Positions 53,101 to 61,018 of a DNA stretch of 64,000 nt are shown here, piece by piece (within the stretch, counting starts at the first letter, position 1; the number at the start of each line of letters is the position of its first letter). The stretch lies in contig NC_060106.1 of the NCBI RefSeq assembly GCF_021155765.1, forward strand, positions 18,936,031 to 19,000,030, read 5' to 3'. The stretch is from Diprion similis (lineage: Eukaryota; Arthropoda; Insecta; Hymenoptera; Diprionidae). The position numbers were made by a program, and so were the translations under genes. The notes beneath the pieces were generated by a model. That model was not told the origin of the DNA. It saw only the letters and a list, made by a program, of their open reading frames with translations, and did no database searches.

Positions 53101-53803
53101 GTTCCTTCTTGAGTTCGGGGCTCCAGAATGTTTTAATGCTGTGCATAGAGCTGCCGAGTTTCTGATTAGTGAGCTCAAGTTCCTTCTTAAGGTTCCCAAG
53201 CTCTCTCTGCAGGTCGTTATTCTGGTGTTGAAGCTCGCCAATGTAGCTGCCACCGTCGCGCATGAGGTGAGGATTGGGACTCTGACGTGCGGACCGGGAC
53301 CCGTATATCTCATCATCGAGATACAGGCCGCGTTCGCGGCTCCTTTCGCGTGGTTCGCGGATCGGCACGAACTCTCTGTCGTGATCGAGGATACCGGCTG
53401 AGGCGCGATCGAGGCTAGTGTACCTCGCTGACATACCGGCCGAGGCGGACATCGCGGGTCGCGAAGCGCTTCTCGATCTATGATGCCCCCCGCCCCCCGT
53501 CGACATGCTCCGACCCCGTTCCTCCAGCATCACGGGGCTGCCGAGATCCTCGTCTCGCGAGTAATACGGACTCCCAAGCTGATGGTGGTGGTAGCTACCG
53601 TAGCCCAGGTGCTCCGGCGAGTTGTTGCCGCTTCGTGTGCCCCGTTTTCGACCCAACGGGCTGCCCCGACCGCTCGCGTAGTTTCGCGACGGACTTCGGT
53701 CGACCGTCGGTAGCTCACCGATCCTCCGACCGCTTCGAGGCGACCGCGTACCCCCTCCAGGTCCGACAACGCCGCTCCCGCCGGAGTAGGGATCCCGCGA
53801 CAT
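1414..53803 (-). CDS. brp: bruchpilot / ELKS-CAST-ERC active-zone scaffold, 5' part of gene (multi-exon)
   Basis: This is a presynaptic cytomatrix protein. Family members cluster Ca2+ channels and tether vesicles at release sites. The coding exons that join in frame are 53803-53024, 30205-30056, 26533-26437, 20628-20573, 11415-10678, 1926-1759 and 1581-1414 (780+150+97+56+738+168+168 nt = 719 codons). All use GT-AG junctions. Recognition rests on a Ser/Arg/Gly-rich N-terminus, the family signature SIKTFWSPELKKERALRKEE (residues 222-241), the RIETQKQTL.ARDESIKKLLEML segment, and the coiled-coil block with HQDYQRHIAVLKESLCAKEEHYNMLQ. These match my recollection of Drosophila Brp and vertebrate ERC closely. 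The remaining coiled coil and C-terminus lie beyond position 1, so the gene is partial here. Introns are 22.8, 3.5, 5.8, 9.2, 8.8 and 0.18 kb. The join is inferred from sequence; no transcript was seen. Confidence 0.93.
1759..1926 (-). CDS. brp: brp coding exon 6 (56 codons, coiled coil)
   Basis: The acceptor TTTTTCACAG precedes 1926 and the donor GAC|GTGAGT follows 1759, phase 0/0. It encodes LDEFRAEVQRRDQEILGMSA, then KMKTLEEQHQDYQRHIAVLK and ESLCAKEEHYNMLQAD. This is nearly identical to fly Brp and corresponds to the vertebrate ERC block ending HIEVLKESLTAKEQRAAILQ. Confidence 0.95.
1927..10677 (-). other. brp: brp intron 5 (8.8 kb)
   Basis: This is AT-rich and dense in simple repeats: (TA)n at 5165-5209 and 7159-7180, an AGT/AAT run at 4261-4306, and A or T tracts of 15-28 bases (for example 3059-3080 and 6462-6488). 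A purine GGA repeat lies at 9207-9231. Small frames in it are repeat-driven. No exon or RNA gene was recognised. Confidence 0.6.
5165..5209. repeat. (TA)n microsatellite
   Basis: About 22 uninterrupted TA units in brp intron 5. Confidence 0.95.
10678..11415 (-). CDS. brp: brp coding exon 5, large exon with low-complexity insert (246 codons)
   Basis: The acceptor TTGTTAAG precedes 11415 and the donor CAA|GTAAGT follows 10678 (phase 0/0). It opens with a coiled-coil helix (ELKATNETLKSLQTQLELAY). A Gly/Ala/Val/Ser linker follows, then a second helix (ILETKDARIQTLEKEVGLLE...). The rest is a long Ser/Asn/Ala/Gly region with a His/Gln tract (HQHQHQHHHHKQ) and a poly-Ala run near the end. The second helix resembles the vertebrate ERC segment around VIEMKDSKISSMERGLRDLE. 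Fly Brp, as I recall it, passes straight from AQKQ to LDEF, so this exon is lineage-specific or alternative. The exon is markedly GC-richer than its introns. Confidence 0.85.
13024..13107. repeat. T tract followed by ATCG tetramer repeat
   Basis: A 29-base T run (13024-13052) is followed within 35 bases by a self-complementary ATCG repeat (13086-13107). Confidence 0.9.
13929..14238. repeat. (TA)n and (AAT)n microsatellites
   Basis: A TA run occupies 13929-13975 and an uninterrupted AAT run 14190-14238. These generate the Ile/Tyr-only frames seen on the minus strand. Confidence 0.9.
16580..17091. repeat. inverted-repeat element rich in CGATTAATCG palindromes
   Basis: The outer segments GATACTCGG...CGCGGCGAC (16582-16609) and GTCGCCGCG...CCGAGTAT (17066-17090) are imperfect inverted copies. 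Inside, ATGCGATTAATCGATCAA (from 16839) pairs with a rightward copy around 17008-17031, and CAATTGATTGAATCAAAATT / CAATTGATGAACTAAAATT is a short tandem pair. It looks like a non-coding, MITE-type repeat, though the family is not recognised. Confidence 0.45.
17257..17385 (-). CDS. possible brp cassette exon, 43 codons (uncertain)
   Basis: The minus-strand frame from ATG 17385 to CAG|GTACAC at 17257 is open and exactly 43 codons long (phase 0/0). It would therefore insert between the two phase-0 exons on either side. The product is rich in Ser, Thr, Pro and Gln (SPTSAFSSLTPTSQQNQKLP then PRELRAQSLPRRTDQ), which looks more like coding sequence than the surrounding AT-rich intron. The acceptor GGTAAG|ATG lacks a good polypyrimidine tract, which is the main weakness. 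It could instead be an alternative first exon: an upstream in-frame ATG lies at about 17424. Chance openness is also possible. I do not recognise it in other ERC proteins. Confidence 0.35.
20573..20628 (-). CDS. brp: brp coding exon 4 (short, 56 nt)
   Basis: The acceptor TTGTTGTAG precedes 20628. The two leading bases complete the Gly codon opened in exon 3, and the donor CAG|GTTCTT follows 20573. It encodes (G)KEEERIMFQQMQSMAQKQ, matching fly Brp GKEEERQMFQQMQAMAQKQ. It ends in phase 0, so it could splice either to the candidate 17257-17385 cassette, to the large exon at 11415, or directly to the LDEF exon at 1926. The last arrangement is the fly order as I recall it. Confidence 0.92.
20629..26436 (-). 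other. brp: brp intron 3 (5.8 kb)
   Basis: AT-rich with many A/T tracts, a CTG-rich tract (21931-21962), a CT run (23413-23448) and the repeat at 23961-24430. No exon recognised. Confidence 0.6.
23961..24430. repeat. decayed repeat built of four GCTGATNANGAATC blocks in direct and inverted order
   Basis: Related ~30-bp blocks occur at 24098-24128 and 24220-24253 (forward) and at 24272-24307 and 24395-24426 (reverse complement). Each contains a variant of TTTT-GG/AG-TCGCTGAT-A-GAATCTGA. The segment begins with TTAACCCTTTGAGTGATGG. A related forward block lies at 39450-39485, and AAAGGGTTAA lies at 39710-39719. This suggests a transposon-derived family. No ORF. Confidence 0.5.
26437..26533 (-). 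CDS. brp: brp coding exon 3 (coiled coil, ERC-conserved)
   Basis: The acceptor CTGTTTCAG precedes 26533 and the donor G|GTGAGA follows 26437. It is 97 nt long, entering in phase 0 and leaving one base. It encodes ELELRIETQKQTLQARDE followed by SIKKLLEMLQNKGMG. This is one of the most conserved stretches between insect Brp and vertebrate ERC1/2, so the assignment is firm. Confidence 0.94.
26534..30055 (-). other. brp: brp intron 2 (3.5 kb) with an interstitial CCTAA array
   Basis: It contains the CCTAA arrays (29354-29530) and a slightly GC-richer stretch (27990-28400) with overlapping plus-strand frames that I could not assign. No exon recognised. Confidence 0.55.
29265..29530. repeat. interstitial CCTAA (TTAGG) telomere-type arrays with duplicated flank
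   Basis: Perfect CCTAA units lie at 29354-29373, 29384-29416 (one variant) and 29498-29530. Two copies of a non-telomeric unit starting AATAAAACAACTCT (29266 and 29419, offset 153 bases) each precede an array. So the whole unit (flank plus CCTAA) is tandemly duplicated. TTAGG is the ancestral insect telomere repeat. Confidence 0.75.
30056..30205 (-). CDS. brp: brp coding exon 2 (50 codons, coiled coil)
   Basis: The acceptor is a pyrimidine-rich tract ending TTTCAG before 30205 and the donor is AAG|GTATGA after 30056. Phase is 0/0. It encodes KQSMMVRQLEEELRLRMR, then GPSVEMQQQMEVLFNENEH and LTREIVILRDTIK. This corresponds to the fly Brp segment KQ.MLVRQLEEELRLRMRQP...QMEAIYAEND. It continues directly from the last codon of exon 1. 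Confidence 0.93.
34276..34880. mobile_element. long-hairpin MITE with ~165-bp inverted arms and TA target duplication
   Basis: The left end, GGGTGGCGCAAAAAAACCGA, is matched by the reverse complement of the right end. The arms (34276-34437 and 34716-34880) remain highly similar throughout, including GTTAGTTTTTGATGTTTTAA and GAGCCCACTCCAAAGGA; differences are mostly homopolymer lengths. TA flanks both ends (34274-34275 and 34881-34882). The interior is about 280 bp, AT-rich, with no ORF. TA duplication fits the Tc1/mariner superfamily; the family name is not established. Confidence 0.85.
39440..39720. repeat. second copy related to the 23961-24430 repeat
   Basis: A GTTTTTGTGGTCACTGATCA block followed by AAATCCAATATAGCGGATTC parallels the blocks at 24220 and the nearby GGCGGATACAATATGG. 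It ends with AAAGGGTTAA, the inverse of the TTAACCCTTT that opens the first copy. No ORF. Confidence 0.4.
39935..40440. promoter_or_regulatory. CpG- and GC-richer island inside brp intron 1
   Basis: This contrasts with the AT-rich surroundings. It has a hexamer CGTGTT repeat (40205-40230), a CAC/CAT run (40327-40370) and preceding GA-rich sequence (39900-39931). Frames are open on both strands but are driven by repeats. It could be an internal promoter or alternative first exon of brp; no splice site or start can be chosen with confidence. Confidence 0.3.
41800..42105. mobile_element. possible small transposon remnant
   Basis: The left end (TGGTGTCCAGTAAAAAATCC) and the reverse complement of the right end (CAGTGGTCCTGGAAATACTT) are imperfect inverted copies about 300 bp apart. 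Similar TTTTCAGG...TTTAAGAA segments sit inside each end. Weak support, no target duplication recognised. Confidence 0.3.
49611..49744. repeat. hairpin repeat, copy A (56-bp arms, ~89% identical)
   Basis: The arms 49611-49666 and 49689-49744 are inverted copies differing at 6 of 56 positions, with a 22-base loop. Both arms contain AAACGCC and TAGGCAACCGAAGCTACAT. A diverged relative is at 52797-52981. Confidence 0.75.
50014..50204. repeat. two microsatellites, (TCG)n and (AAT)n
   Basis: A TCG array spans 50014-50055 with a single ACG interruption. An AAT array spans 50135-50204 with one GAT variant. They are 80 bases apart. Confidence 0.9.
52797..52981. repeat. hairpin repeat, copy B (diverged, with internal duplication)
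   Basis: Outer segments GTTTTCTGCAAAACACAAAC and, inverted, GTTTTCTGTCAAACTTGCC match the ends of copy A. GCAACCGGAGCTACATTCAG and ACAACCGAAGCTACACTC are duplicated forward units, and GCGTAGCTTCGGTGGCC is the inverted one. It sits just inside the 5' end of brp intron 1. Confidence 0.55.
53024..53803 (-). CDS. brp: brp coding exon 1 (start codon, 260 codons)
   Basis: It starts at the ATG on 53803-53801 and ends in a complete codon (CAG) before a GTGAGT donor at 53023. Residues 1-185 are low-complexity and rich in Gly, Ser, Arg and Pro. They include the basic/serine motif HHRSRSASRP and IREPRERSRERGLYLDDE, both also seen in fly Brp. A coiled coil begins near residue 191 (LQHQNNDLQREL). The ERC-family signature follows at 222-241, and the exon ends SLINEQLKLLNSENQ. 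This exon is clearly GC-richer than the flanking introns. The start is chosen because it is the only long open frame, is preceded by a GC-rich leader, and the protein begins like other insect ERC proteins. Confidence 0.94.
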
Positions 53804-54010
53804 TTGGGACCGCCGACGACTCTACGACTCGCCTCCGAGTAGCTCTCGAGTGGGAGGGAGGGAGGCGGTTCAGACTCGCTCAGACTCGCGCGACACTTGC
53901 TACCCTCTAACTAGCCGTTTCCGGTCTCGTTAAGCTCGCGCCATCTTGCAGACCCCCCGACTATCTGTGTCCTCTATATCGTTTATGGCCAGCAATCGGA
54001 CGCGGGATTT
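53804..54010 (-). promoter_or_regulatory. likely brp 5' untranslated leader
   Basis: The 200 bases upstream of the brp ATG stay GC-rich and then drop abruptly to AT-rich sequence near 54010. This fits a first-exon leader. I see no clear TATA box at the boundary. Confidence 0.45.
53930..53944 (-). promoter_or_regulatory. short upstream ORF in the brp leader
   Basis: About 130 bases upstream of the brp start, on the minus strand, there is an AAGATGG context followed by ATG GCG CGA GCT TAA, a four-codon ORF. The purine at -3 and G at +4 make it a good initiation context. If the transcript includes this region, the uORF could reduce translation of brp. Inclusion in the mRNA is inferred, because the transcription start is not known. 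Confidence 0.4.
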
Positions 54011-54855
54011 ATCGATACTATCAACGAGTATTCTTTTTATCTCGATACCTTAGCTACTTCGATTATACATATTATAATCAATATATCCAGTTGTTATTTT
54101 ACCAGCAATATTTATCACTTGTATTATATTCCGTTTATATACTTATTCTTGTGTTATTCTTATATTTTCTTTTTTGTCTTATTTCATCCGCGATAACTTT
54201 CAACCGCACACGTTCAATCGTTATACTATTAATATATATATACTATTTATATTGTTATTATTATATTATTCAACTGTATCGTATATATATAATATTTATT
54301 GCAACCGATGCGTGTAATAATTATAGATTTATCATCGCGATTCAAGCTCGCATCATACGTCACGAATACTTTCCAGATTTACTGATGAATTGTGTTCTTT
54401 TCTTTTCGATTTTTCGATTCGAAGAGACAGTGATCGTTATATTGTTGTACTTAGGTGTCTGTGTGTGTGTCTGTGTGTGTTTGTAATTTTGAGAATAATA
54501 ACGAGAAGAAAAATTAGTAATTCTCACCAAAGAAAACCAAGATATATACCAATTAATCGGTGTAATAATGTGGTGATGATTTTTTTTCGATTACACCCTT
54601 ACCGTGTAGCTATCTAATATATGTATATACGTGAGGCAGTAGCGTTTCGTGTCGATGTTTAATCAAATATAATTTTACTTTACAAACGAGCGTTATTGTT
54701 ATTTTTATAATAAGAATTTTTATTATTATTATTATTAGTGTTATTATTATTATTCTTATTATTATTATTAATGTTCCGAATTACATCACGCCAACAATGT
54801 AATTTTCTCGAGAAAGAGATTCGTTAGATTTTCCTGAATGAAGTTTATTTTTTCT

Positions 54856-54893
<38 letters not shown>

Positions 54894-55799
54894 TCCGCTT
54901 CAGAAATATTTCCGCACTGTGGTTTATTAATTTATTTTTTCATTCGCAGGAGGAAACAGTTTTTAGAAAATTAAAGTTACGGAACGATCAGATCGCGTTT
55001 GCTTCAAATTCTGTATATAAACACTGAATTGTTTTGTAGATAGTCTGCAATTGATGTGCGGCAGAATTTTTTCTTCATGTAAGGTAGGTTCGTGTATTTT
55101 TCTTGTCAAGTTTACTTTTTTTTTGTGAGGAAATACGTGGAATCCCGCCGTTATAGTACAGGTATAGCCCGGTATTAATAGAGACCGTTGTAGGTTAAAA
55201 CTTGACCGAATTGAACGTAATCGATAGTGTAGTAACAATAATAATGATCTTATGAGAAACGTTTCGAAAACGGAATACAAATAACGCAACGCGTCAGTTT
55301 TAATTGTACTGAATTATATTATCGATTTGATATCGATTTAGGAAGAAGAATCGTAAGTAAACGGATATTAACTTTCTTTCGATTTCCTCTTCTTTTCTAT
55401 CTTGTTTCCTTCCTTCCTTCCATTTCTAAATTGTATAGACGGTCATCACACACACGCACATCATGTTAATTGTCACTCGCGACACAGTCAATGAGAGTCG
55501 TGACAGTGTCATGTAAGAAACGGGGTTATACATCATCAGGCTCTTAGCGAAGATCGAGGATGAGCAGGAGGAGAAGGAGGAGGAGAAGGAGAAGGAGAAG
55601 GAGAAGGCGGAGGAGAGTTGGCTATCATCATCATTATCGTGACGATTTTTATCATTTTTTTTCTTTATGCATCACATAAAAACTGCGGGTCATTAGCTCC
55701 GACACACATAGAACGGTTCTAAATTCGATTAAGCGTCTAACTATACTAGCAGCGGTCAGTTTCTGTCCGTTTCTTAGGGCTAAATCTATGCCAGTTACT
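54011..55799. other. AT-rich intergenic/upstream region of brp
   Basis: No credible gene is visible. It contains an ATT-rich stretch (54717-54770), a long (TA)n run (54859-54889) and a GAG/GGA-rich stretch (55557-55615). It could be an intron if brp transcription begins in the CpG-rich block to its right. Confidence 0.5.
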
Positions 55800-56560
55800 T
55801 ATTATCGATCTCATTTTCTTCGCGGCCCCCCCCGACGACTGTTCAGGCGCTAAAACCGCCTACGATCGATAAACACGACGAAGAACCTCACAGCACGGCG
55901 ACTCCGCGCGCACTGAGACTGAGCGGCGAAAATCCTGCTGCTGCCGCTGAGCTGAAGCTGAAGCTAAAGCTGCCGCCGTCGACGCTGGCGCTACGCCTCA
56001 GCGTCGTAGCTTCTTCCCTCTCAACGCGACGCTCGAACATATCTCAGCGCTAGTCATTTGTTCGTCGTTCGCCCCCCCCCCCCCTCCGCCGCCCACCCAC
56101 TGCCCCCTCTCAGCCTCTCTGACCCCGCCGACCGACGTCGACGAGTCCGTTGCTTACGCCTCGCGGTTTGTGACGTTGACGCGAATCGCTCGCTACTAGG
56201 GCGATTCGACCATTCGCTGCTCCGTTTCTTCATCCGCGTTTCCTCCGATTCCTCGTTCCTCGGAATCTCCTGGGCCTTTTTTTACCACCCCGCCGCTCCG
56301 TCGCAGCCCTCTTTCTCTGCCGGGCGGAGTGAATGAGCGCGAGAAAAAGAGCGTGGCGGCAGGAGGGTGGGAGGGAGGGAGGGAGGGCTTCGACTCTGCA
56401 TCGCGAGCCTCCCCTCCACCCTCGCGCTATCCAACTCGCCCAACGGCCCCGGCGTACGACGTCGCAATCAATGAAGCTACGATTCGCCGAGCAGTGCCGT
56501 GCCGCGTCACACGCTGCCCCGTATTCCAACGCTCACGGCGAATCGACCTATGTACATACA
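55800..56560. promoter_or_regulatory. GC/CpG-rich block, candidate brp promoter or non-coding first exon
   Basis: This is the longest GC- and CpG-rich non-coding stretch in the window. It has several C/G runs (13 C from 56072), CTGCTGCCGCTGAG-type repeats, a perfect 8-bp stem (CGACGCTG 55980-55987 with CAGCGTCG 55999-56006) and CRE-like ACGTC motifs. Open frames occur on both strands, but their products are compositionally biased and differ in frame, so they are not called as genes. The location upstream of brp and the sharp composition change support a promoter. A divergent plus-strand transcript is also possible. Confidence 0.45.
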
Positions 56561-59147
56561 ATGTATGTACATACAACATGTACGTCTACCTACCTACCTA
56601 CCTACCCAACTACGCTTAGGAGCTTCCGACGTACCCGGACCATGATCTACCCCAAATTACAACGAAGGAGGATATGCTTGTGCTTTTTGTTCGTTCCTGT
56701 TGTCTTGAAAATAGTTACTCCGCATTAATGTTTAGCTGTATGCTATTTGCCTTACGTGTGGTTATTATTGAATATATACCTACTTATTGCGACAGAGCAA
56801 TGTCGGGCATCGCCATTTTTGTAATCTTTTGTACAATCTACTTACGGAACTGAAGCCGATGATGACGATATAGCAGTTATACCCTAAATTTTACTCAGCT
56901 ATCGCAAAGAGTGATGAAACCGCGATGCAAAAATTCGTCGATCGACTTCAACAGGATCAATGATCTCTCAATACAATGAGAGGTTTGATTATTCACAGGA
57001 TTCAATTAATAAACGTGTGATCGAGTACTGTGACGACAGAATTGATTTTGTCCCGTCTTCCCTACATAGCGTATACATGCATATAATTCCATTCTCACAA
57101 AATTCGAAAAAATATCATTGCTCTTTTATTCCGTGCCTATTTTCTCTGGCGTATGTCGGGCCTAGGTTCGCCAAAATGTTTTATCATTTCTTACGCAAAC
57201 TAAAAACCTGCTGTATTGATCGCTTCCGGCAGAGGCGTGTATATATTCTCTTCATCCGTCACACGTGCGAGTGAGTACCGAGGGAAGCTTGAGAGAATTC
57301 ACGATCGCGTTTTTCGTGTACTCGATTTCGTGGCGCCCTCTAACGCGAATTACGTTTTTGGGACTGATTTTCGAAATGCACGGTCGGTTAAGCGGATGTC
57401 GGTAACCGACCAATTATCTGTCGTATTTTTGGCACATAAAATTGAGCATCAGGGATCAGCAGACAAAATTGATCTACTTAGAAACATCTCCTGTCGCCGT
57501 GATGCTAAAGCATGGGAGAGTGTTGATTGGTTACCGACCACTGATCTTTATTTTAGAGATCAAGGATACCGACCGGCTATTTACCGGAATACGCATACGC
57601 ACGCAATTCCGTGACTGGATTATATTCTGATGGAATATAGAAAAGAATGGTTTTTCTTGTTGTTTCTTATTTATGTAAAAAAAAACAAAAAACATATGGA
57701 TTTGAAACTATGTTTGCTGTCGTTTTTGAAATCAACTGCGGATTTATTAGAGAAAATGTCGTTCACAAATTATCATTTATGACAGTTATTATGTTTTTCA
57801 CTGTTTTTGCATGTTCTCTGAACCTTTGACCCTTTTTTTGTTTAGGTAATATTTATTTTTCGTTGCTTATAAACAAATGTATTAAGCCACAAATTTTATA
57901 ACATTTTTTCTGATTACAATATTTGTTTAGATTTTCGTTCTTATTCATTTTTTTGGTTCATTATATACGTATAAATAATAACGCCATAATTATCGCGATT
58001 AATTGCGTATTTCAATGCCTCGATTGAACATGATACGTACGGTATGGAACTTTTTCCAACCCAAATCAGTCACGTATTACTTTTATCATTTGACTCAACT
58101 GTTACAGCAGTAACACACTTACTTGTGTAACACGTTCGAGTTGATAACGCATTTCTTTGTTTGTTTTTTTCGTTTTTTCTTTTATACATAGGATTTTTTT
58201 CCGTCAACTAAATAATATTTTTATTACACTATATACACAAACCGAATTAATTGCAGAACATTATAGAAACGCCAGTTTTTTTTTTTCTTCAGAAAATCAA
58301 TGATCACTAATATTTCAAAACGTGGAAAGTTTACGCAATAATTCATATGCCGTAATGTAAAAAATCGTACTCAACATTCGGCGTGGTTAATTATCAATTT
58401 TTTTTTACTTCATATTTACTAAGCACTTAATAGTTTTACAAATTCTTATTCTTTTCTCACGAATCACAGACACTCATTTAATTTATTGTTTTGTTTTCGT
58501 TTCTCTTTTTCTTTCTCTCTCTCTCTTTTCTTCATATATTAAGATAATAAATACTCTGTTCGGAAACTTTGTATAAAACTTGAGTCATGATCGTGTTACA
58601 GCAGATTAAAATGTGCACCATACGACTGTCCTTTCAGAAACGACAAATGAAAAATATGACAATAAATTTCATTGAACAGCAATGTTGATCGATGCATTCA
58701 ATTTCCGATTTTGGGTGTATGTTCGAAAAATTAGAGCATAAACGAATACTAATTTAAAACTGAAAAGTAACATTTTTCTTCGTTTCTATCTTTCCTTTTT
58801 CAATGGAAAAATTGTAACCTGTTTTTACCAAAATGTATGAGGACGACCTGTTTACGTTGAGCCTTAGAACTAATTAAATTCAAACAATTGAATATAATTG
58901 ATAACTGTTACATTAACCAGATCACAATCTCATAAATGCATCACCCTTTTCATAACTTCTGGGAAAAATTAGAAAAAAAAAGAATTACGCATTAACGGCA
59001 CAATGGAATTCAAACTTCCAATGATACAACACAGCCCATCGAAAGAATAGAAAATAAAGAATCTATTAATTTTTACGATGTGTGGATTTGATAAGCGCAA
59101 ATGATTTAGTGTAAATTCTTTGGGCCTAAAATTTCCCACTACATATC
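56561..59147. other. intergenic region between brp upstream block and the NEURL2-like gene
   Basis: No gene recognised. It contains a CTAC tetramer run (56587-56608), a cluster of GGTAACC/ACCGACC palindromes (57380-57580) and AT-rich sequence to 59147, which presumably includes the 3' untranslated region of the NEURL2-like gene. Confidence 0.5.
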
Positions 59148-59266
59148 TTATTGCGATTGGTACAAAAGGTAGTCCTTCAACATCCTTGGCAAAGGCAATG
59201 AGTCGACAGCTGTTCTTTTTGTATACTGCATGATTGCATCTCGGCAGGCACTCTGTAGTGTTGATA
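59148..59266 (-). CDS. NEURL2: NEURL2-like exon 3 (SOCS box, stop)
   Basis: The acceptor TTTCTCTTCCAG precedes 59266 and the TAA stop is at 59150-59148. It encodes [20 protein letters not shown] then [18 protein letters not shown], a complete SOCS box placed on its own exon. Confidence 0.93.
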
Positions 59267-60344
59267 CTGGAAGAGAAAAAACACAAACACTCGATAAAAA
59301 AATACGAAATTCATCGACGTGCACTAATTGTATAAGTTTTGTATAAATAAAACGATTGATCAGCATTTCATTTACCTCCATAAAGTTGGACTATCCTAAC
59401 TTGCTTTGTGGTCCCATAAACATCGACTACAGCATGTAGGGGTCCCGTTTTATAAGGAATATCTTTGCCACATGCGCCTTGATCCTCTCCGTTTATTATA
59501 AAATGCATCTCTGCTTTATCTGACCCAATTTGTGGCACATACATAACTCCTATTCGACTTCCAGTGTCCGTTGGAAGTATGTTTTGAGACGAACCAATAG
59601 CTGATGGTCGTAGAGTGATGAATGGAATAATTCCTCGCGATGTCTGCACATTCACACCATCCGTGACTAACTTTTGTTCAGGTGAAAACTTTCTTTCTGA
59701 AATAAAAGAAATAATAGTAAATTATACGAATCGAACAGCTGTTTCATAGCTTCTGAATCAAATTCTTGATGAACTTGGTTAAAATTCATACCGCCTATTT
59801 CAAATGTATCTTACTTAATGTTATTTAAAAAAGAGATTGATTGGTAAAATAGATTTTTGTGAATAATCTGAGCGAATAACAGACATGAAATAATCTGTCC
59901 AATTGCGAAGTGAGATTTATCCTTCCAAATAGGCAATATTTTTTAACAATTAATGAGAAATTTATTGCTCTAAACGTTTCTACACTACTTACCGCTAGGG
60001 TTAAAATTGTCCCAAATATTGTTATGGCTTTTGGTAATGGCGAAGATCCAGCTTGCCCCCATATTAGCTAAATCAGGTAGAGCGTATTGCGGTAAACCAC
60101 CTCTGTCCATGGCGGTGGGATCCATCTGTGTTAGGCCCAGCCTCATGTGCCCGCTCCATCCTCTTTCGTCCTTTTCAATTTCGAGTAAAAATATTTCCCC
60201 AGGTAAGAGTGGCTTCTCGCTGAACGTCAGGGCGTTTGCAAAACTAGCTTTTCGATAGGCAACGGTGTTGTCGTCGCAGAGTATTATATTCTCACCATGA
60301 CTAGGATGAAATCTTGTTATATTCTTACGAATCTTTTCTGTCAT
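59148..60344 (-). CDS. NEURL2: Neuralized-like protein with SOCS box (NEURL2/Ozz-like), complete, three exons
   Basis: Exons 60344-59993, 59696-59376 and 59266-59148 join in frame to give 263 aa, close to the roughly 285 aa of vertebrate NEURL2. The NHR domain fills most of the protein: [12 protein letters not shown] (residues 11-22), [18 protein letters not shown] (33-50) and [15 protein letters not shown] (62-76). The C-terminus is a SOCS box, with a BC-box [11 protein letters not shown] (227-237) and a Cul5-box-like LPLP (248-251). In the family, the NHR domain binds the substrate and the SOCS box recruits Elongin B/C and a Cullin, so the protein acts as a cytosolic ubiquitin-ligase adaptor. 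There is no RING finger, unlike Neuralized itself. Start: the ATG at 60344; the frame is open upstream only to a GTG. Confidence 0.92.
59376..59696 (-). CDS. NEURL2: NEURL2-like exon 2 (C-terminal half of NHR)
   Basis: The acceptor TTTTATTTCAG precedes 59696 and the donor GGAG|GTAAAT follows 59376 (321 nt). It encodes [20 protein letters not shown] through [20 protein letters not shown] and ends [18 protein letters not shown]. The pattern of small hydrophobic strands and the late [15 protein letters not shown] match NHR domains. Confidence 0.92.
59993..60344 (-). CDS. NEURL2: NEURL2-like exon 1 (start, N-terminal half of NHR)
   Basis: It runs from ATG 60344 ([20 protein letters not shown]) to AGCG|GTAAGT at 59993, 352 nt, leaving one base. 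It encodes residues 1-117, including the hallmark [19 protein letters not shown]. Confidence 0.92.
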
Positions 60345-61018
60345 GATTATCACACCTGCTTTATTCACTAACTGATACTTTTGATTTTTTGTTTTGTGTA
60401 TTAACGGATCACCTTAACCTTACTAAACACAGCCGCTGATGTTCCGTAATTGCATATAATTTCTGGGGTTACATCACGTCTTGACAGACAATCGTTCAGG
60501 CATTTTAACTGCCGTTCTTGATTCAAGGAAATATCTATCACTTATTTCCAAGTCTTCGGACACCTGACTATCCTCAAATAATGTAATTGATCAATTTCTT
60601 GTATCACTATCGACTATTGTACTTGACAAACAGTTTTGATACACACACATTCACCATTCACACAGTCGTCGAAGCTCAACCTGTTCCTCCCACTGAAATA
60701 GAGTTATACACAGAAATCTGTGGTTCCTACTTTTTTCCATGGAGACTACACAATCACACAAGGAGACCGAACTCCATGTAAACAAATAGCTACGGAAGCT
60801 CGGTGAGGACATCTGTCTACGAACAGACACACTCGGTCGGAGTTTGAATCGCCTGGATGTAACCGACTGACTTAGGTTAAGTCAGTCTCTTATCATGACG
60901 CGAAATATGCCTATAGAAACACACACACACTCAGTCGGGATTTAAATTACATGCACCCTTCAAAGGCAAAGGTTAAATATTTTAAATACCAGAAAAGGAT
61001 TATAGAATTCAACTTTAA
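60345..61018. promoter_or_regulatory. upstream region of the NEURL2-like gene, with palindrome and short tandem unit
   Basis: This stretch should hold the NEURL2-like promoter. It contains a perfect 10-bp stem (GACTGACTTA / TAAGTCAGTC, 60865-60887, 3-base loop). Two related copies of a unit starting CACACTCGGTCGGAGTTTGA / CACACTCAGTCGGGATTTAA begin near 60828 and 60928. No gene is recognised in it. Confidence 0.4.

Noticed and set aside
54091..54486. 131-codon hydrophobic plus-strand frame upstream of brp
   Set aside because: Tyr/Ile/Leu/Phe bias from AT-rich DNA and a TG repeat at the end; no family match, and the start lies in random AT-rich sequence.
56058..56728. Several frames of 90-130 codons on both strands of the CpG-rich block
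   Set aside because: GC-rich sequence has few stops, so open frames are expected. Products are Arg/Pro/Ser-biased and inconsistent between frames.
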